Counted from the first letter of the stretch, positions 10,936-21,626 are shown. The stretch is 64,000 nucleotides of DNA from Pictodentalium vernedei (GCA_031216915.1 CM062290.1:254206581-254270580), one strand, 5' to 3'. The notes: generated from the letters alone by a model not told the origin. Program-made: numbers and translations.

Positions 10936-11715
10936 GAGTCAATAAGAAAAAACAAATCTCGAACATTTGCAGTTTTCCGACGACTGGCATTCGCAGACAG
11001 ATAGTGCTTTAACAAGCATACTTTGATATTGATACTCATGAATTATGAACATGTTGGTGAGGGCACATTTTTTCGCGACAATACAGATTTAATATTTACA
11101 ACATTTTTAGTTGTTATTAACGAAAACAAGTGCCGAGTTTGGAAAGGTGATACAGTGTTATTAGTTTGCGTGCTAGGAAACACAATGATGTTTGATAATG
11201 TGAAAGCTGTTACGCTGTGCCTACAGTCACCGGTAACAGCTTTTTATGTAAGAATATAAATCGCAATACCATGCAGTGATTGGTCAATGCCTCGTTGATT
11301 TTATTTTATGTCGCCGGGCACGCGCATATGTCTACTGTCAGCGATTCATATGTCCACTGTCAAGGAAAGCGTCTCGTTGCCATGAGCAACGGTTCATCGC
11401 AATGTCTTTTTTCACTTGAAATCAACTGAGACAAATACATTTAACTGAAGTAAAATACACACAAAAGTACCGTTATTACGTACAAAAAGATTAGTTATGT
11501 AAACATGGGTAATTATTTATGAAACCGATTAGATTATAAGGCCTCTTTTCGTTAATTTATTGTAACATAAACTGAAATCGCTTCATTCGAATTATTTTAA
11601 AATTTGTTTTTGTACAGCGAATATTAGAAAGCAGACGTTGTTTCGGTAAGGTGTGGACTTTTATCAGTTTTTTTTCCAATTCAATTTTACTTGTGTAAGA
11701 ACAGGACATATACGC
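10936..11715. other. Unannotated stretch
   Basis: No gene or repeat match was recognised. There is a short local repeat around 11330-11360 (CATATGTCTACTGTCA / CATATGTCCACTGTCA). A 78-codon plus-strand frame at 11023-11259 has no motif. Confidence 0.5.
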
Positions 11716-11851
11716 TATTCTGTTTGTTGACAGGGGACATGGTCTCACGTTCCCTGCATGAAACATATATTCAACCTCGGCTCACGCCTCGGTTGAATAT
11801 AAATGTCGTGCAGGGAACGTGAGACCATATCCCCTGTCAACAAACAGAATA
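11716..11851. mobile_element. 136-bp near-perfect hairpin (palindromic MITE)
   Basis: Arms of about 60 bp: TATTCTGTTTGTTGACAGGG on the left and its reverse complement CCCTGTCAACAAACAGAATA on the right. They continue through GGTCTCACGTTCCCTGCA and TATATTCAACC. The loop CGGCTCACGCC is itself GC-rich. It has the build of a minimal palindromic MITE. No clear target duplication was found. Confidence 0.85.
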
Positions 11852-12084
11852 ACTTTGTTATCAAACGTCACAAATTGGGAGGAGGTATCCAGATGTAGAG
11901 ATATGAGTGGAACGTACTGACATTGACATCTGCGAGGACGAAGTACACATTTGAAATTTATTTGGACATTAAAAATGATTTTAGGGGGTGGGGTGGGGTG
12001 GGATGGGCTTGTGTCCGGTTCAGGAATATTGGAGCCATCCATGTCAATGAAGAGAATTAGCTGCATCTGAGTCTAACATGAACG

Positions 12085-12125
12085 CGGGCGCAGTGGTTCA
12101 GTAGGTAGAGGTGTATGCTAGTTCC
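12085..12125 (+). repeat. Partial tRNA-like SINE head
   Basis: GCGCAGTGGTTCAGTAGGTAGAGGTGTATGC resembles the A-box part of the SINE head 80 bp downstream. It breaks off before a B box and is followed by unrelated sequence. Confidence 0.55.
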
Positions 12126-12160
12126 GAACCACAGCTAGTAAAGTCTACATTCATTACTTG

Positions 12161-12300
12161 TGGGGAGCGCCGTGGCTTAGTAGGTAGAGGTGCAGGCTGC
12201 AAGCCGAGTGGTCCTCGGTTCGAATCCCACCTGCGGCAACCGAGTTGTGTCCTTGGGAAAGACAAATGCATCGCAGAACCCCATTTGTGATTGGTAAAGA
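12161..12300 (+). mobile_element. SINE head, tRNA-derived, truncated at 3' end
   Basis: Contains an RNA polymerase III A box (TGGCTTAGTAGG, 12173-12184) and B box (GGTTCGAATCC, 12217-12227) at the usual tRNA spacing. The anticodon-arm region GGCTGCAAGCCGAGTGGTCC resembles tRNA-Cys(GCA). The post-tRNA body (CAACCGAGTTGTGTCCTTGGGAAAGAC) matches the full-length SINE at 32480-32829 read on the minus strand, then diverges. It is not a functional tRNA gene because the acceptor stem does not pair properly and the SINE body follows directly. Confidence 0.8.
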
Positions 12301-12664
12301 TAAACATGGGCTGACAAAACATGTTTGATTTTATCTAAACTGGTATATGATCTATCGACATGTGACCAACACCAATACAGCAAAATCTACTGATGCTCAA
12401 AATATGTGTGAAGGTCACCGGGGTCACCATCATTGAAAACCCTGCTTCAATCATAGAATTTCTCAGATGAGAGTAACAGTGCCCTTGATTCGCAAGTCAA
12501 TGCCATTTTGTGATGAAGCCATGAAACTGAAAACAACATTTCATGAACAAGTTTTCAACTAAAGAAAATACTCTGCCCTCAGAGGCAAGGGTTGGAATGA
12601 AAGTGTATTACACATAGAACAACTATAAATCTTTTAAACATGTATTCTGGGAGGTTTTGTTGCT
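12301..12664. other. Unannotated stretch
   Basis: No gene, repeat match or notable structure was recognised. Confidence 0.5.
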
Positions 12665-12915
12665 TTAACCCTTTACCCAACGTAACGGCCAAAACCGACC
12701 AGTGCTATTCTCAAAAATCAAAAATAAATTTTCATTATAGTTTCTTTTTTTTCTCCAAAACATAGGTTGTGGCCCATCATCGGAACGAGCTCGACGAGTT
12801 CGTCCCAATGAGGGGTCACAACCTATGTTTTTGAGACAAAAAATGAAAAAAAAAAAGTTATTCAAGAATTTTGTTTGCAAGTGTCGTCTGCCTTTTATTT
12901 TAGGTAAAGGGTTAA
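12665..12915. mobile_element. TTAA-flanked palindromic MITE (piggyBac-like)
   Basis: TTAA-CCCTTTACCC at 12665 and GGTAAAGGG-TTAA ending at 12915. It has the subfamily interior ACGTAACGGCC, then TCAAAAATC, ACATAGGTTGTG and GGAACGAGCTCGACGAG. The arms are complementary throughout. Confidence 0.88.
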
Positions 12916-13807
12916 AACACCTACCTACATAAAATATGAGTATTAACAAATTCCTGTTTGTATGGTCAGGTCTTCAACCTTCGTTCCACATACATTCAGC
13001 AGTGGTAAATGGCAAAGCACTACAACAGTTGAGTCTGACTTTTTTTTAAATAAATGCTCACCAAAGCTGAAAAGAAACATTTCCCCGTGGAATGTTTTGT
13101 AGACGAAACAGTCGGCCATGTTTCCGGTTTGAAAAATCAAAACATTGTTGGCAGCGGCATGGGCTATCCTGTTTTTGTTACTATTTTTGGATTATTTTAC
13201 TTGTTCACCTCTTCTCTTCCTGTTCCGGATTTTCATGTTCTTGTTTAGACTGTCCAAAGGCATTTAACCGCCATCCACGGATCGAATCTAGCAGTTACAT
13301 TGTCCCATTATGAGCAAACGACAAGTCAGGTCTCTTAAATCATCCCGCACGACTGGCAATCCAAATTATCCCTCTTGACCAAATATGAAATCCAGATGTT
13401 TCATAAAAGGAAGAGAAGGATATTAGGGAATCCTCATATATGTACTCACTTCTCGCCCCTCTAGCACTCAACTGGGTGCCTGGATAACACTCGGGACTCC
13501 TATCGGATGATTTGCGGAGAAAACTTTTCCAGATCACAGGTATCTGGTCCTCGAATTTGCGGAATGGTTACGAAATGGCTGAGAGGAAATTATTCTTCGA
13601 GGCCTCAGTTCAAGCCTCTCCTATAGTCTTCTGAATTTTGAAGGATCAATCGGCTCGCGGCTTCTCGGCGCAATCGACGCGCTGTGCAGTCACTCACACG
13701 CTGTGCAAATCGTGGAACTCCTATGAGGAGAGAAGCCTGCACTGCCCACTTGGGTCTCGGTTTCTATGAGCAATCAGAGGATTCTCTGTTGCTGTTCGTA
13801 AGTTTCT
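12916..13807. other. Region upstream of the host gene, no coding region recognised
   Basis: It should hold the promoter and 5' UTR of the gene whose start is placed at 13877. 13640-13830 contains CAAT-type words (GAGCAATCAGAGG), but I see no clear TATA box. Short open frames near 13054-13313 have no motif or matching phase. Confidence 0.4.
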
Positions 13808-13876
13808 ATGCTGCAATCGCCTCTTTTTCACCCAGCAGATACGAACACAGAGCAGATTTCTAAACACCGGAGTAAG

Positions 13877-13884
13877 ATGGAGAG
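13877..13884 (+). CDS. Exon 1 (proposed start exon), 8 coding bases
   Basis: ATGGAGAG followed by donor GTATGT. The leftover AG joins C of exon 2 to make a Ser codon. The exon is supported only by phase match, donor and start context. The upstream frame stays open to a TAA at 13799. Confidence 0.5.
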
Positions 13885-16791
13885 GTATGTATCAACCCCC
13901 TTTCATTTATCAAGTAGCAGGGTTATCGACTGATGCTCAGTTCATCTGTGGGGGCGTGGGTTATGTTTTAAGCAGGAAAATAGGCTGCATAAACCTAGAG
14001 GCGTCTGGTAGAATGCCTGTCTTGTGGACAATCAGGTTTTAACCAATTTGTAGGCATAATTTGGGGAATTTTAGGTGATATGCTGAAAGCGAAATATATT
14101 GAGAATGAAAACAATTTGAGGTGTGCAACGAGAATCGTTTAAAGTGTCCACAATTTAGACTTCAGCGGGTATGGCACACAACGAAAAGTGGTTCATCAGA
14201 TTCTCTGCTGCCTGTGAGGAGAATTTTCAATAGTTCTGTGCTAAACGGTTCATTGTTTTTGGAATATAGATATATTATTCATTTGATATCACGAATCGAG
14301 TCACGTGCTAATAGAAACGTGCATTCGTCTCGTTTAACCATTCTATACAATAACAACCTATCTCGAAATTCATTAGCGCAGAATCGGGTCATTTTCGGTA
14401 GTTTTAGATAGTTGTCGAGTTGTTGCTGATAAATATACTCCTATACAATCAGGCAAAATCCTAGAACACACTCCCACTTCATCTTAGAACATCCAGGTTA
14501 TAACAGGCACGTGCTGTCCTAGAAATTAAGATGGCGTTCTCCAGTAGACAGAAGACGGAAACAGGTGTCACGCTAACAACATGCACTGCTCATGCTCACA
14601 AGCTGCGCGCTTCTCCAATTACACTCTAAAATCATTTGGGTTAAAAATCAATCGAGTTCATATTCACTCAACCCAGTTGATGTGGGCTGATTTTTAACCC
14701 AACTGGGTTTGAAGTGTAGCCAAATACAACTAAACGTGTTTTGATTTGTTGATAATAAAGTGCAATGCAATCAGTATATTGGCACAAGCACGTTCTATCA
14801 AACTGTAATACTCATGGTGTAATCACGAAGGATGTTAGTGGGAAAAAGTGAGTGGGTGGGTGGGGTGAGGGCACTTGTTGACCTGTGCCCTATGTTCCAC
14901 GGCCTCTGCATTACCCCTCCTCCGAAAATAGTTTTTGTGATGTTCAGATTAAGAGATTACTCTTTCACGACACTGACTCGTAACAATTTCTTTTCTTTTT
15001 CAGCTCCGATGCCACCATTAGCGAAGTTCTTGGGGTTTTAGGAGGAACTCTCGGTTTTCTCATCCTTTGTTACGTACTGAAATGTATGTGTCATAAAGCA
15101 GCGGGTCGCAGACCACCAAGTCAGCAGTATCCAAGTATGTAATATTATATGGTCAGAATAACGAAAAAGCGTATTTTCTTAATATTTTTATCCCCAGACC
15201 GTTAGGAATCGGGAACATATCTGTCAGGCCTTTGTCCGACCGTCTTTCCTCCCCTTCGGGCGGGTTGTCATTTCGTCAGGCCGTCGTCCGTCTGTAGACA
15301 AGACACATTTCTGATAGCATAATATCCATAACAGAGTATACATTTTTTCTCTGATGCACAAATTATGCAAATTGGCCAGCCATCTTAGTGTTTAAACTAT
15401 CCGTCTGAAGGCCAAAAAGTAAAAAAAAAACAAATCACCCTACTCAACAAAATCCAATTAACTGAAGAAGGATTGTTTTGGAACTCAATTCAGTGGCTGG
15501 TGTTTTTTGACAACAGGGTGTTAGATTTTGTAGTTCGACAGTCATAAAAACTGTCCACTATCGGCCTCTGTATTCTATAAATAGCAATTAAACAAGAACT
15601 TTAAAAGGATGATTAGAATTTTGATTATTATTTTATATAGAAAACAATTCGTAACATATACATAACATAAAATACGAGTTTTCCCTAGTGCATAAATTAA
15701 AAAAATTAGGCAGCCATTTTAGTTTCCAAAGTTGTTCATCACCCACTCAAATCACCCGCGTTATCAAACGTAATTCAAGACCAATTAAAAACATGATGCA
15801 TATCACCAATAGGAAGTGGAAACCTGTTTTTAAAACCTTCAAGAATGTACCACACCATTGCATGAATAAATATGCACCAATATCTCCATTTCCTTTGTAG
15901 TCATTGTGGAATCCGTTTGTCTACATATGATTATTTTTTAAACCGATTTTCCCGAAGTTATATGCAGCTCATCTGTATGATGTAATGAAATTTATTGGGG
16001 CGTAGATATAGTGTGACGACGAAGAAAGTCAATAAAAGTTCTGTCCTAAAACTTGCAGGCTTGTCGTGATTTTATAAGTCAGTATTCTCCCAACATGTGT
16101 CCCGAGTGAAATTTACGGAAGCGTTGAGGCGCCAGTTGAGTATTATTTCTATATTCCACGTGCAAGTTAGCTATCTTGCACCTGCAAATTACTATCTTGC
16201 AAGTGCAGGTTAGCTATCTTGCACCTGCAAGTTACTATCTTGCACGTGCAGGTTAGCTATCTTGCAGGTGCAGGTTAGCTATCTTGCACGTGCAAGTTAC
16301 TATCTTGCAGGTGCAGGTTAGCTATCTTGCACGTGCAGGCTAGCTATCTTGAATGTGCAGGATAGTTATCTTGCACCTGCAAGTTACTATCTTGCACGTG
16401 CAGGTTAGCTATCTTGCACGTGCAGGTTAGCTATCTTGCACGTGTAAGTTACTATCTTGCAGGTGCAGGTTAGCTATCTTGCACGTGCAGGCTAGCTATT
16501 TTGAACGTGCAGGATTACTATCTTGCACGTGCAAGTTACTATCTTGCAGGTGCAGGTTAGCTATCTTGCACGTGCAGGTTAGTTATCTTGCACGTGCAAG
16601 TTACTGTCTTGCAGGTGCGGGTTAGCTATCTTGCACGTGCAAGTTACTATTTTGCACGTGCAGGATAGCTATCTTGCACCTGCAAGTTAGCTATCTTGCA
16701 CGTGCAGGTTAGCTATCTTGCACCTGCAAGTTATTATCTTGCACATGCAGGTTAGCTATCTTGCACCTGAAGTCTATACTATATTTTAGAA

Positions 16792-16855
<64 letters not shown>

Positions 16856-19308
16856 CGCTATAAAAATGAATATGGGGCAATCCAGAGTGCCCAAAATGGG
16901 TCTTCTAGGGTACTTTTTTATGGCGGAGGTCCTCGTCTGGTTTAAAAAAGTGTGGGGTGGGGGCAGGGAGGGGCACCGAAAGTTATGATAAAATATTTTT
17001 TCACCGATATAGGTCTTCAAAGGGGTCTACTTGGGGTAACTTTTTATCAGGAATCTAATGGAGATGTTTAAAAAAGTGGCGGAGTGGGGTGGGGAGGGAA
17101 AAATTGAAGGATTTCACCGATATAGGTCCTCAAAGGGTTTAATAGGGGCAAATTTTACCAGGAATCTAATGGTGGGGGTTTAAAAAGTGACAAGATCGAA
17201 GGCCCCGCCCTCCGAGTGTGCCGTCCGTGGGGCGGGCTGGGTTGAAAAATACGCGGCCCCTATTTTTTTTTTTTTTTTTTTTTTTTTTGGGGGGGTACTT
17301 TTCATATGACCCTTAAATTTTCCCGTGCAACGCAGGGTAACCCTGCTAGTTAGTTATATTTGAGGAACATCATTATAGTCATATTTGAAGCCGAGATAGT
17401 AACTTGCAGGTGCAAGGTAGCTATCCTGCACGTGCAAGACAGTAACTTGCAGGTGCAAGATAGCTAACCTGCACGTGCAAGATAGCTAACTTGCAGGTGC
17501 AAGACAGCTATCCTGCACGTGCAAGATAGCTATCCCATACGTGCAAGATAGTAACTTGCAAGTGCAAGATAGCTAACCTGCAGGTGCAAGATAGCTAACC
17601 TGCACGTGGAAGATAGCAACTTGCAGATGCAAGATAGCTACACTGCACGTGCAAGATAGTAACTTGCACGTGCAAGGTAGCTACCCTGCACGTGCAAGAT
17701 AGTAACTTGCGGGTGCAAATAGCTAACCTGCACGTGCAAGATAGTAACTTGCAGGTGCAAGATAGCTAACTTGAACGTTTAAGATAAAAATAATACTCAA
17801 CTGAATATATAATAGTCTGTATTTTGAAAACAAACATAGCGTTCCTTTCCCCGTCAATCGACACACCAACTTATCCCCCATCCCATATCACATCACTCGC
17901 GGGTGATTTTTCTCTCACCACATGTCACAAGACGACATCGAAATTAAGCATTCCAAAAGTGATATCATCGGAATGACAACCCTTTTAATTCGCCCCATTA
18001 TGTCAATCCATCGTTGTCGTGAGCTGACATTTGTCTTTATAGTACATACATTTGGAAAATGCAGAACTTTTATCTGCTCTCTTCAAATATGCAATTAATG
18101 TTTTTCTTCGATAAATCGATAGAACAGTACATTTTCAACGTTGGAGGAGTATTTTGATGACACCGTTTGGGGGTCAGGTGGGAAAAATCATTTTCGTCCC
18201 GTGTGGGGTACCTTCGGGGTAAAATATTTAGCCCAGACACGAGGCTTGCTTGACTGGGTCAAATATCTTCTCTTGGGTTAGATGTCACCATCCCACCACT
18301 CACCCCTCGAAAATAATAATAGTGTTGGAAAATATACATAAAAAGTGAACCGGATGAAGATAATTGTCACTCGCTAAAATACAGGAGGTGTCGCCTTTCA
18401 GACATCCGGTTTTCAGTCAAAATCCGTGTAAGGCGAGGAACCCTCACTTAGTACGTAACCATCTACACACTGATGTTGAAATACCTTAATCACAAACAGT
18501 ATTTTTGTCGGTACAAAAACTTGGAATTTAATAAAACTAATCGGCTTGTTTGGTAGAGCGCAATGAGCTCTGTTAAATAAGACTGATTTGAATAACTTCC
18601 TAGTTGCATTATGAGAAATATATTCTGTTTGACTTTTCGATATTTCGACAGCAGCGCGCCGAGGGTTAATGTAAGCCAGATATCAGCAATGTAATGCGTC
18701 GGCGTTCACCACGAATAACCTCCATCGGCGTTGCTGCAGATTGTTATTTTCTGTCGATAATTTTGCAGTCCTCCCCAACAACTCGAAAAGGCTATCAATA
18801 CCACTGGTAATGGTATTCAGCACCAATGATTTGGTAAAATTTAAGAAATGCAAAGTTCGAGTTAGCTATGATGTCTATTCTCTTGTGGAATGTTACCTAT
18901 TGTTCATAAAACTCACCCTTCGAATTTCTTTTTTCAATTTAACCCTCCAAAACACTGATTATGGTCCCTCATTGGAACGATCTCGTCGAGCCTGTTCCAA
19001 TAAGCGGTCACAAGCCTTGGCGGCAACACTGAAAATGTTTAATTGGTCATGAAATTGCTTTACAAGTTTTCTCTGCTATTCGTGTAATGTAAAGCGTCAA
19101 ACAGCCCTAGATGGACCCGCTTGAGAATGCCCACCGTACCTATATCGTATTAGAAGTACACCGAACGGGAGATTAAAATATGGTGTAATATATTGGAACC
19201 TTGGCATTAGGAAAAGTATCTGTTTACCACACCACAGTGGCGGCAAACCTATGGGAAGAAAGTGATGTAAGTCCATTGGCTCTCTGTCTTCCGTGCTGCA
19301 GTGAGGGT

Positions 19309-19339
<31 letters not shown>

Positions 19340-21052
19340 GGGTGCAGACCTAAAGAAACATTTTCTCAAATATTTGGTGGCCCTTGAAGTCTGGGTGAGT
19401 TTTAAAGAATATCGGATCATTTTTATGATACTCCATCCATTCCTCTACTGGGACACAAACTTTGTCCTGTATTTGCAGTACTTGCTTCCGGAGCCCTAGT
19501 CCGATCGCGGGTTTCCTACTCTGGAAGTGTTAGATAACAGCCTTCCAAAAGGTCAAGAGTCAGTATTTGCCGAATTTCATACCTGACAATCAAATTAACT
19601 CACACTGGATCAAACCATAGTCGGCCCGGTGGATCCGAGGCCCCTATTTTCTCCAATTCCATGGACACCCAAATACCCATCGGGCACCACTGCCGTGGCA
19701 ACCCATCATCTCTTCAACTCTTCAACTTATGACAATGGCTCTCGATGTAATAATAGCTTCCCCTTTCCTCAGATGTGGTATTCCTTCAACGGTTCCACCA
19801 AACTCCCAACTCCACATAATTGATCAAAAATTCCCCAACGCCTTTGACACTCTTGCTTTATTTCAAACACGCATCTGTGTCGCCCTGGCTTCCAAGAGAG
19901 TTATTCAAGTGAGGTCAGAGATAATGAGTTGTGTCTGATGTTATGGATTTTAATATATGTTCATTGAACGTTCCAGAAACATTTCTGTGCCAGAACAATA
20001 TATGTTATGCGATATTGTATTCGACAACATTTTCGGATTCCAAGAAGGTAAATGCTTTAAGGGTGAAGGTGACACTATTTAATATATGATTGAGAAAACA
20101 AAAATGTATTTTTTCTAACTAACAACGCTTCGTCAATCCCACAGCGTGATAACCGGGATATTTTCAATCAGGAGTAATAAAACACGCCCCCCCCCCCCCC
20201 CCAAAAAAAATGAATAGTGAATCTTGAACACAGTTCTCTCCGAATTTGATCTTAAACTAAAATGAAATAAAAGCATAACGGGTCGTGAAGGGTTGAAAGA
20301 TGACGTTTATATATGACATAAATACACACTAAAAACTAAAGTGTTAAAACTGACACTTTCACGGTGTTAAACCCATTCTGTCTCTTAGGGTTTGACTTTA
20401 ACACTCAAAGTGCAATGCATTAAGCACTTAAACATTACAATCGTCAGACATCTGAAACTTGAATGGATGGCACTTCCCATGTGTCTAGCATTGATTGTTC
20501 TTCCAGAATCGTCCATAATTTGATTTGCGCTTAGTGGGTACATAATTAAAAGGACACAACGCAGATGACGCGTATCAGGCTCGAGAGTTCGAGCCTGATC
20601 CGCGTCATCTGCATTGTTTCCTTTTAAGTGTCGCGACATTGCACTTGTCAAGTGGTATTATTGTAACACCTGCCAAGTTCTGGGTCCTCTACTCTTGAAC
20701 AAAGTGCTAGTTCAGCACTTAGTAAGTGTTAAATACAGCACTTCAAGGGTAGTTTTTAACACTTTAGTTTTTAGCGTGTTTTATATCATTACTGGGCAAT
20801 GGAGCGAAAGTTGGATCTCCCATTAGTACTCCCCGCCCTTCCAGCTTCCCAGTGTGAGATAGTTTTGAATGAAATGTTTACGAAATATCAAAGTTAGAAT
20901 TTTAATTGGAAGATATATTATGTGAGCAAATATGACCTAAAACATTCAAAACGTCAGAGGTAAAATGTCAAGAATATATTTTATTTAAAACGTTTGGTGA
21001 TGTTTTTCTAACTTTGATGAAAAATAATATCTCTACTAGATCGGAAAATATA

Positions 21053-21110
<58 letters not shown>

Positions 21111-21626
21111 AACAAATGAACAATACTGTTGTCGTGAACAGTATTCTAATATGCATCTACCCTTATCTTTTCAGATGGAAACGCTCCCGTATTTGATGGT
21201 CCGCCTTCGTATATTGACAGCGTCAGCTTCAGTAACTCAATTCAGTTTGCTCAACATCAACCATCCGCATCAGCCATGTCGGCACATAATTCGATGCATG
21301 TTCAATATTCTGCTTCCGCACGTGTACCTGATGTATTACCACTACCATCAGCGCCTCCAATGCCAACACAGAATCCAACGCTGGTTCCACATTCTGCTCC
21401 GGCATGGGCACCCGCCGTTTCACCATCACAATCAGTACCGGGAATGGTAACACAAAATCCAAAGCATGTTCAATATCCTACTGCCGTATGGACACCTGAT
21501 GTTTCAGTATCACAATCAACACAAGGAATGGCAACAAGCACTCCGATGAACATTCAGTACTCTCCCCCCGCATGGGAACCTGATGGTCCACCACCACCTT
21601 ACTCTTCCGTTGCTCACATAACATGA
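13877..21626 (+). CDS. Single-pass membrane protein with Pro-rich PPxY tail (three exons)
   Basis: Joining 13877-13884, 15004-15134 and 21175-21626 gives an uninterrupted 196-residue frame. Introns are of phase 2 and phase 1, both donors read GTATGT, and both acceptors end in a pyrimidine tract plus CAG. Residues 1-10 are polar; 11-28 (VLGVLGGTLGFLILCYVL) form one hydrophobic helix; then comes KCMCHK, basic and Cys-rich, so the C-terminus is probably cytosolic (N-out, no signal peptide). The tail holds PPSY (56-59), PPPY (186-189) and four ~28-residue repeats (N/TP..VQYS..A..PDV..SQS..GM.T). PPxY motifs bind WW domains such as those of NEDD4-type ubiquitin ligases, so an adaptor or trafficking role is inferred. 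The start at 13877 has a good context (AAGATGG); an in-frame ATG at 13808 would add 23 residues. The short first exon is the least certain part. I do not recognise the exact family. Confidence 0.68.
14621..14717. mobile_element. MITE of the ACACTCTAAAATCA family, copy 2
   Basis: ACACTCTAAAATCA at the left and GGTTTGAAGTGT at the right, with the TTCATATTCACTCAACCCAG middle. It lies in intron 1 of the membrane-protein gene. Confidence 0.85.
15004..15134 (+). CDS. Exon 2, transmembrane segment
   Basis: The acceptor is TTTCTTTTCTTTTTCAG and the donor GTATGT. The 131 bp encode the whole membrane helix and the RRPPSQQYP juxtamembrane stretch, ending in phase 1. Hydrophobicity, strong splice sites and phase fit with exon 3 make this exon convincing. 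Confidence 0.75.
16155..16770 (+). repeat. Minisatellite array, unit TTAGCTATCTTGCACGTGCAG (21-22 bp)
   Basis: Roughly 28 units alternate between TTAGCTATC and TTACTATC starts and between CACGTG and CACCTG centres. CACGTG is itself an E-box palindrome, so each unit can form a small hairpin. Confidence 0.92.
16773..17349 (+). mobile_element. Helitron-like non-autonomous element
   Basis: The 5' end reads TCTATACTATATTTTAGAA. The 3' end has a short hairpin CAGGGTAACCCTG immediately followed by CTAG, then T. A 5' TC, a 3' hairpin and a CTRR end are the hallmarks of Helitrons, and 5' ends resembling TCTATACTATA are frequent in them. Inside, (TCTG)n follows the 5' end and two diverged units (TTTCACCGATATAGGTC.TCAAAGGG..) are repeated. 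No Rep/helicase is present. The usual A before the 5' TC is G here. Confidence 0.65.
16793..16855. repeat. (TCTG)n microsatellite
   Basis: About 15 perfect tetranucleotide units near the 5' end of the Helitron-like element. The long open frames on either strand here are repeat artefacts. Confidence 0.95.
17395..17785 (-). repeat. Minisatellite array, inverted relative to 16155-16770
   Basis: Units of AGATAGCTAACCTGCACGTGCA, the reverse complement of the first array, with about 18 copies. Confidence 0.92.
17804..18937. other. Intronic stretch with one hairpin repeat
   Basis: Contains a hairpin at 18224-18266 sharing the AGACACGAGGCTTGC core with 1493-1538, and a segment near 18565-18665 similar to 5790-5900. 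No gene was recognised. Confidence 0.55.
18938..19035. repeat. Degenerate piece of the TTAA MITE superfamily
   Basis: TTTAACCCTCC..GGTCCCTCATTGGAACGATCTCGTCGAGCCTGTTCCAATAAGCGGTCACAAGCC preserves the family's central hairpin (GGAACGA.CTCGTCGAG..GTTCC) and CCCTCATT/GGTCAC flanks, with heavy divergence. The left end still shows TTAACCC. Confidence 0.5.
19308..19342. repeat. (GT)n-(G)n composite tract
   Basis: (GT)8 directly followed by about 20 G. It has the same architecture as 10804-10848 and 51337-51368. Confidence 0.9.
20324..20779. mobile_element. ACACTAAAAACTAAAGTG-type MITE, copy 1
   Basis: The left end ACACACTAAAAACTAAAGTG and the right end CACTTTAGTTTTTAGCGTGT form ~25-bp terminal inverted repeats. 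The centre is a strong hairpin (GATGACGCG.ATCAGGCTCGA..TCGAGCCTGATCCGCGTC). A second copy lies at 46537-47131. It sits in intron 2, just upstream of exon 3, and encodes nothing. Confidence 0.85.
21057..21112. repeat. (AAAT)n microsatellite
   Basis: About 13 AAAT units, 60 bp upstream of the exon 3 acceptor. It produces spurious (FIYL)n open frames on the minus strand. Confidence 0.95.
21175..21626 (+). CDS. Exon 3, Pro-rich repeat tail
   Basis: The acceptor CTTATCTTTTCAG precedes AT GGA AAC; the first two bases complete an Asn codon begun in exon 2. The 149 following codons encode GPPSY, four degenerate Pro/Ser/Gln repeats and the terminal PPPYSSVAHIT before TGA. Inter-repeat divergence with an intact frame suggests selection on the protein. 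Confidence 0.75.

Larger units (their letters stand above)
16133..17803. mobile_element. Foldback element with inverted minisatellite arms, inside intron 2
   Basis: A perfect 16-bp terminal inverted repeat, CAGTTGAGTATTATTT at 16133 and its reverse complement ending at 17803, bounds two minisatellite arrays in opposite orientation. The arrays share one ~21-22-bp unit, so the arms can pair over several hundred bases. The loop holds a Helitron-like insertion. No protein is encoded. I could not identify a target duplication. Confidence 0.78.
15135..21174 (+). other. Intron 2 (6.04 kb) loaded with repeats
   Basis: It contains a foldback element with inverted minisatellite arms (16133-17803), a Helitron-like insertion, a hairpin, a degenerate TTAA-family piece, the ACACTAAAA MITE and an (AAAT)n run shortly before the acceptor. 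15135-16130 and 19345-20320 hold no recognised gene or repeat, apart from a C run followed by an A run near 20187-20208. Confidence 0.6.

Noticed and set aside
12161..12240. Functional tRNA-Cys gene
   Set aside because: A and B boxes are present but the acceptor stem does not pair and the sequence continues directly into a SINE body shared with 32480-32829.
16155..17785. Regular short repeats resembling a CRISPR array
   Set aside because: Units are contiguous without unique spacers, occur in two inverted blocks, and the context is an animal intron.
20968..21156. Frame with repeated FIYL motif as a membrane protein
   Set aside because: Encoded by the minus strand of an (AAAT)n microsatellite.
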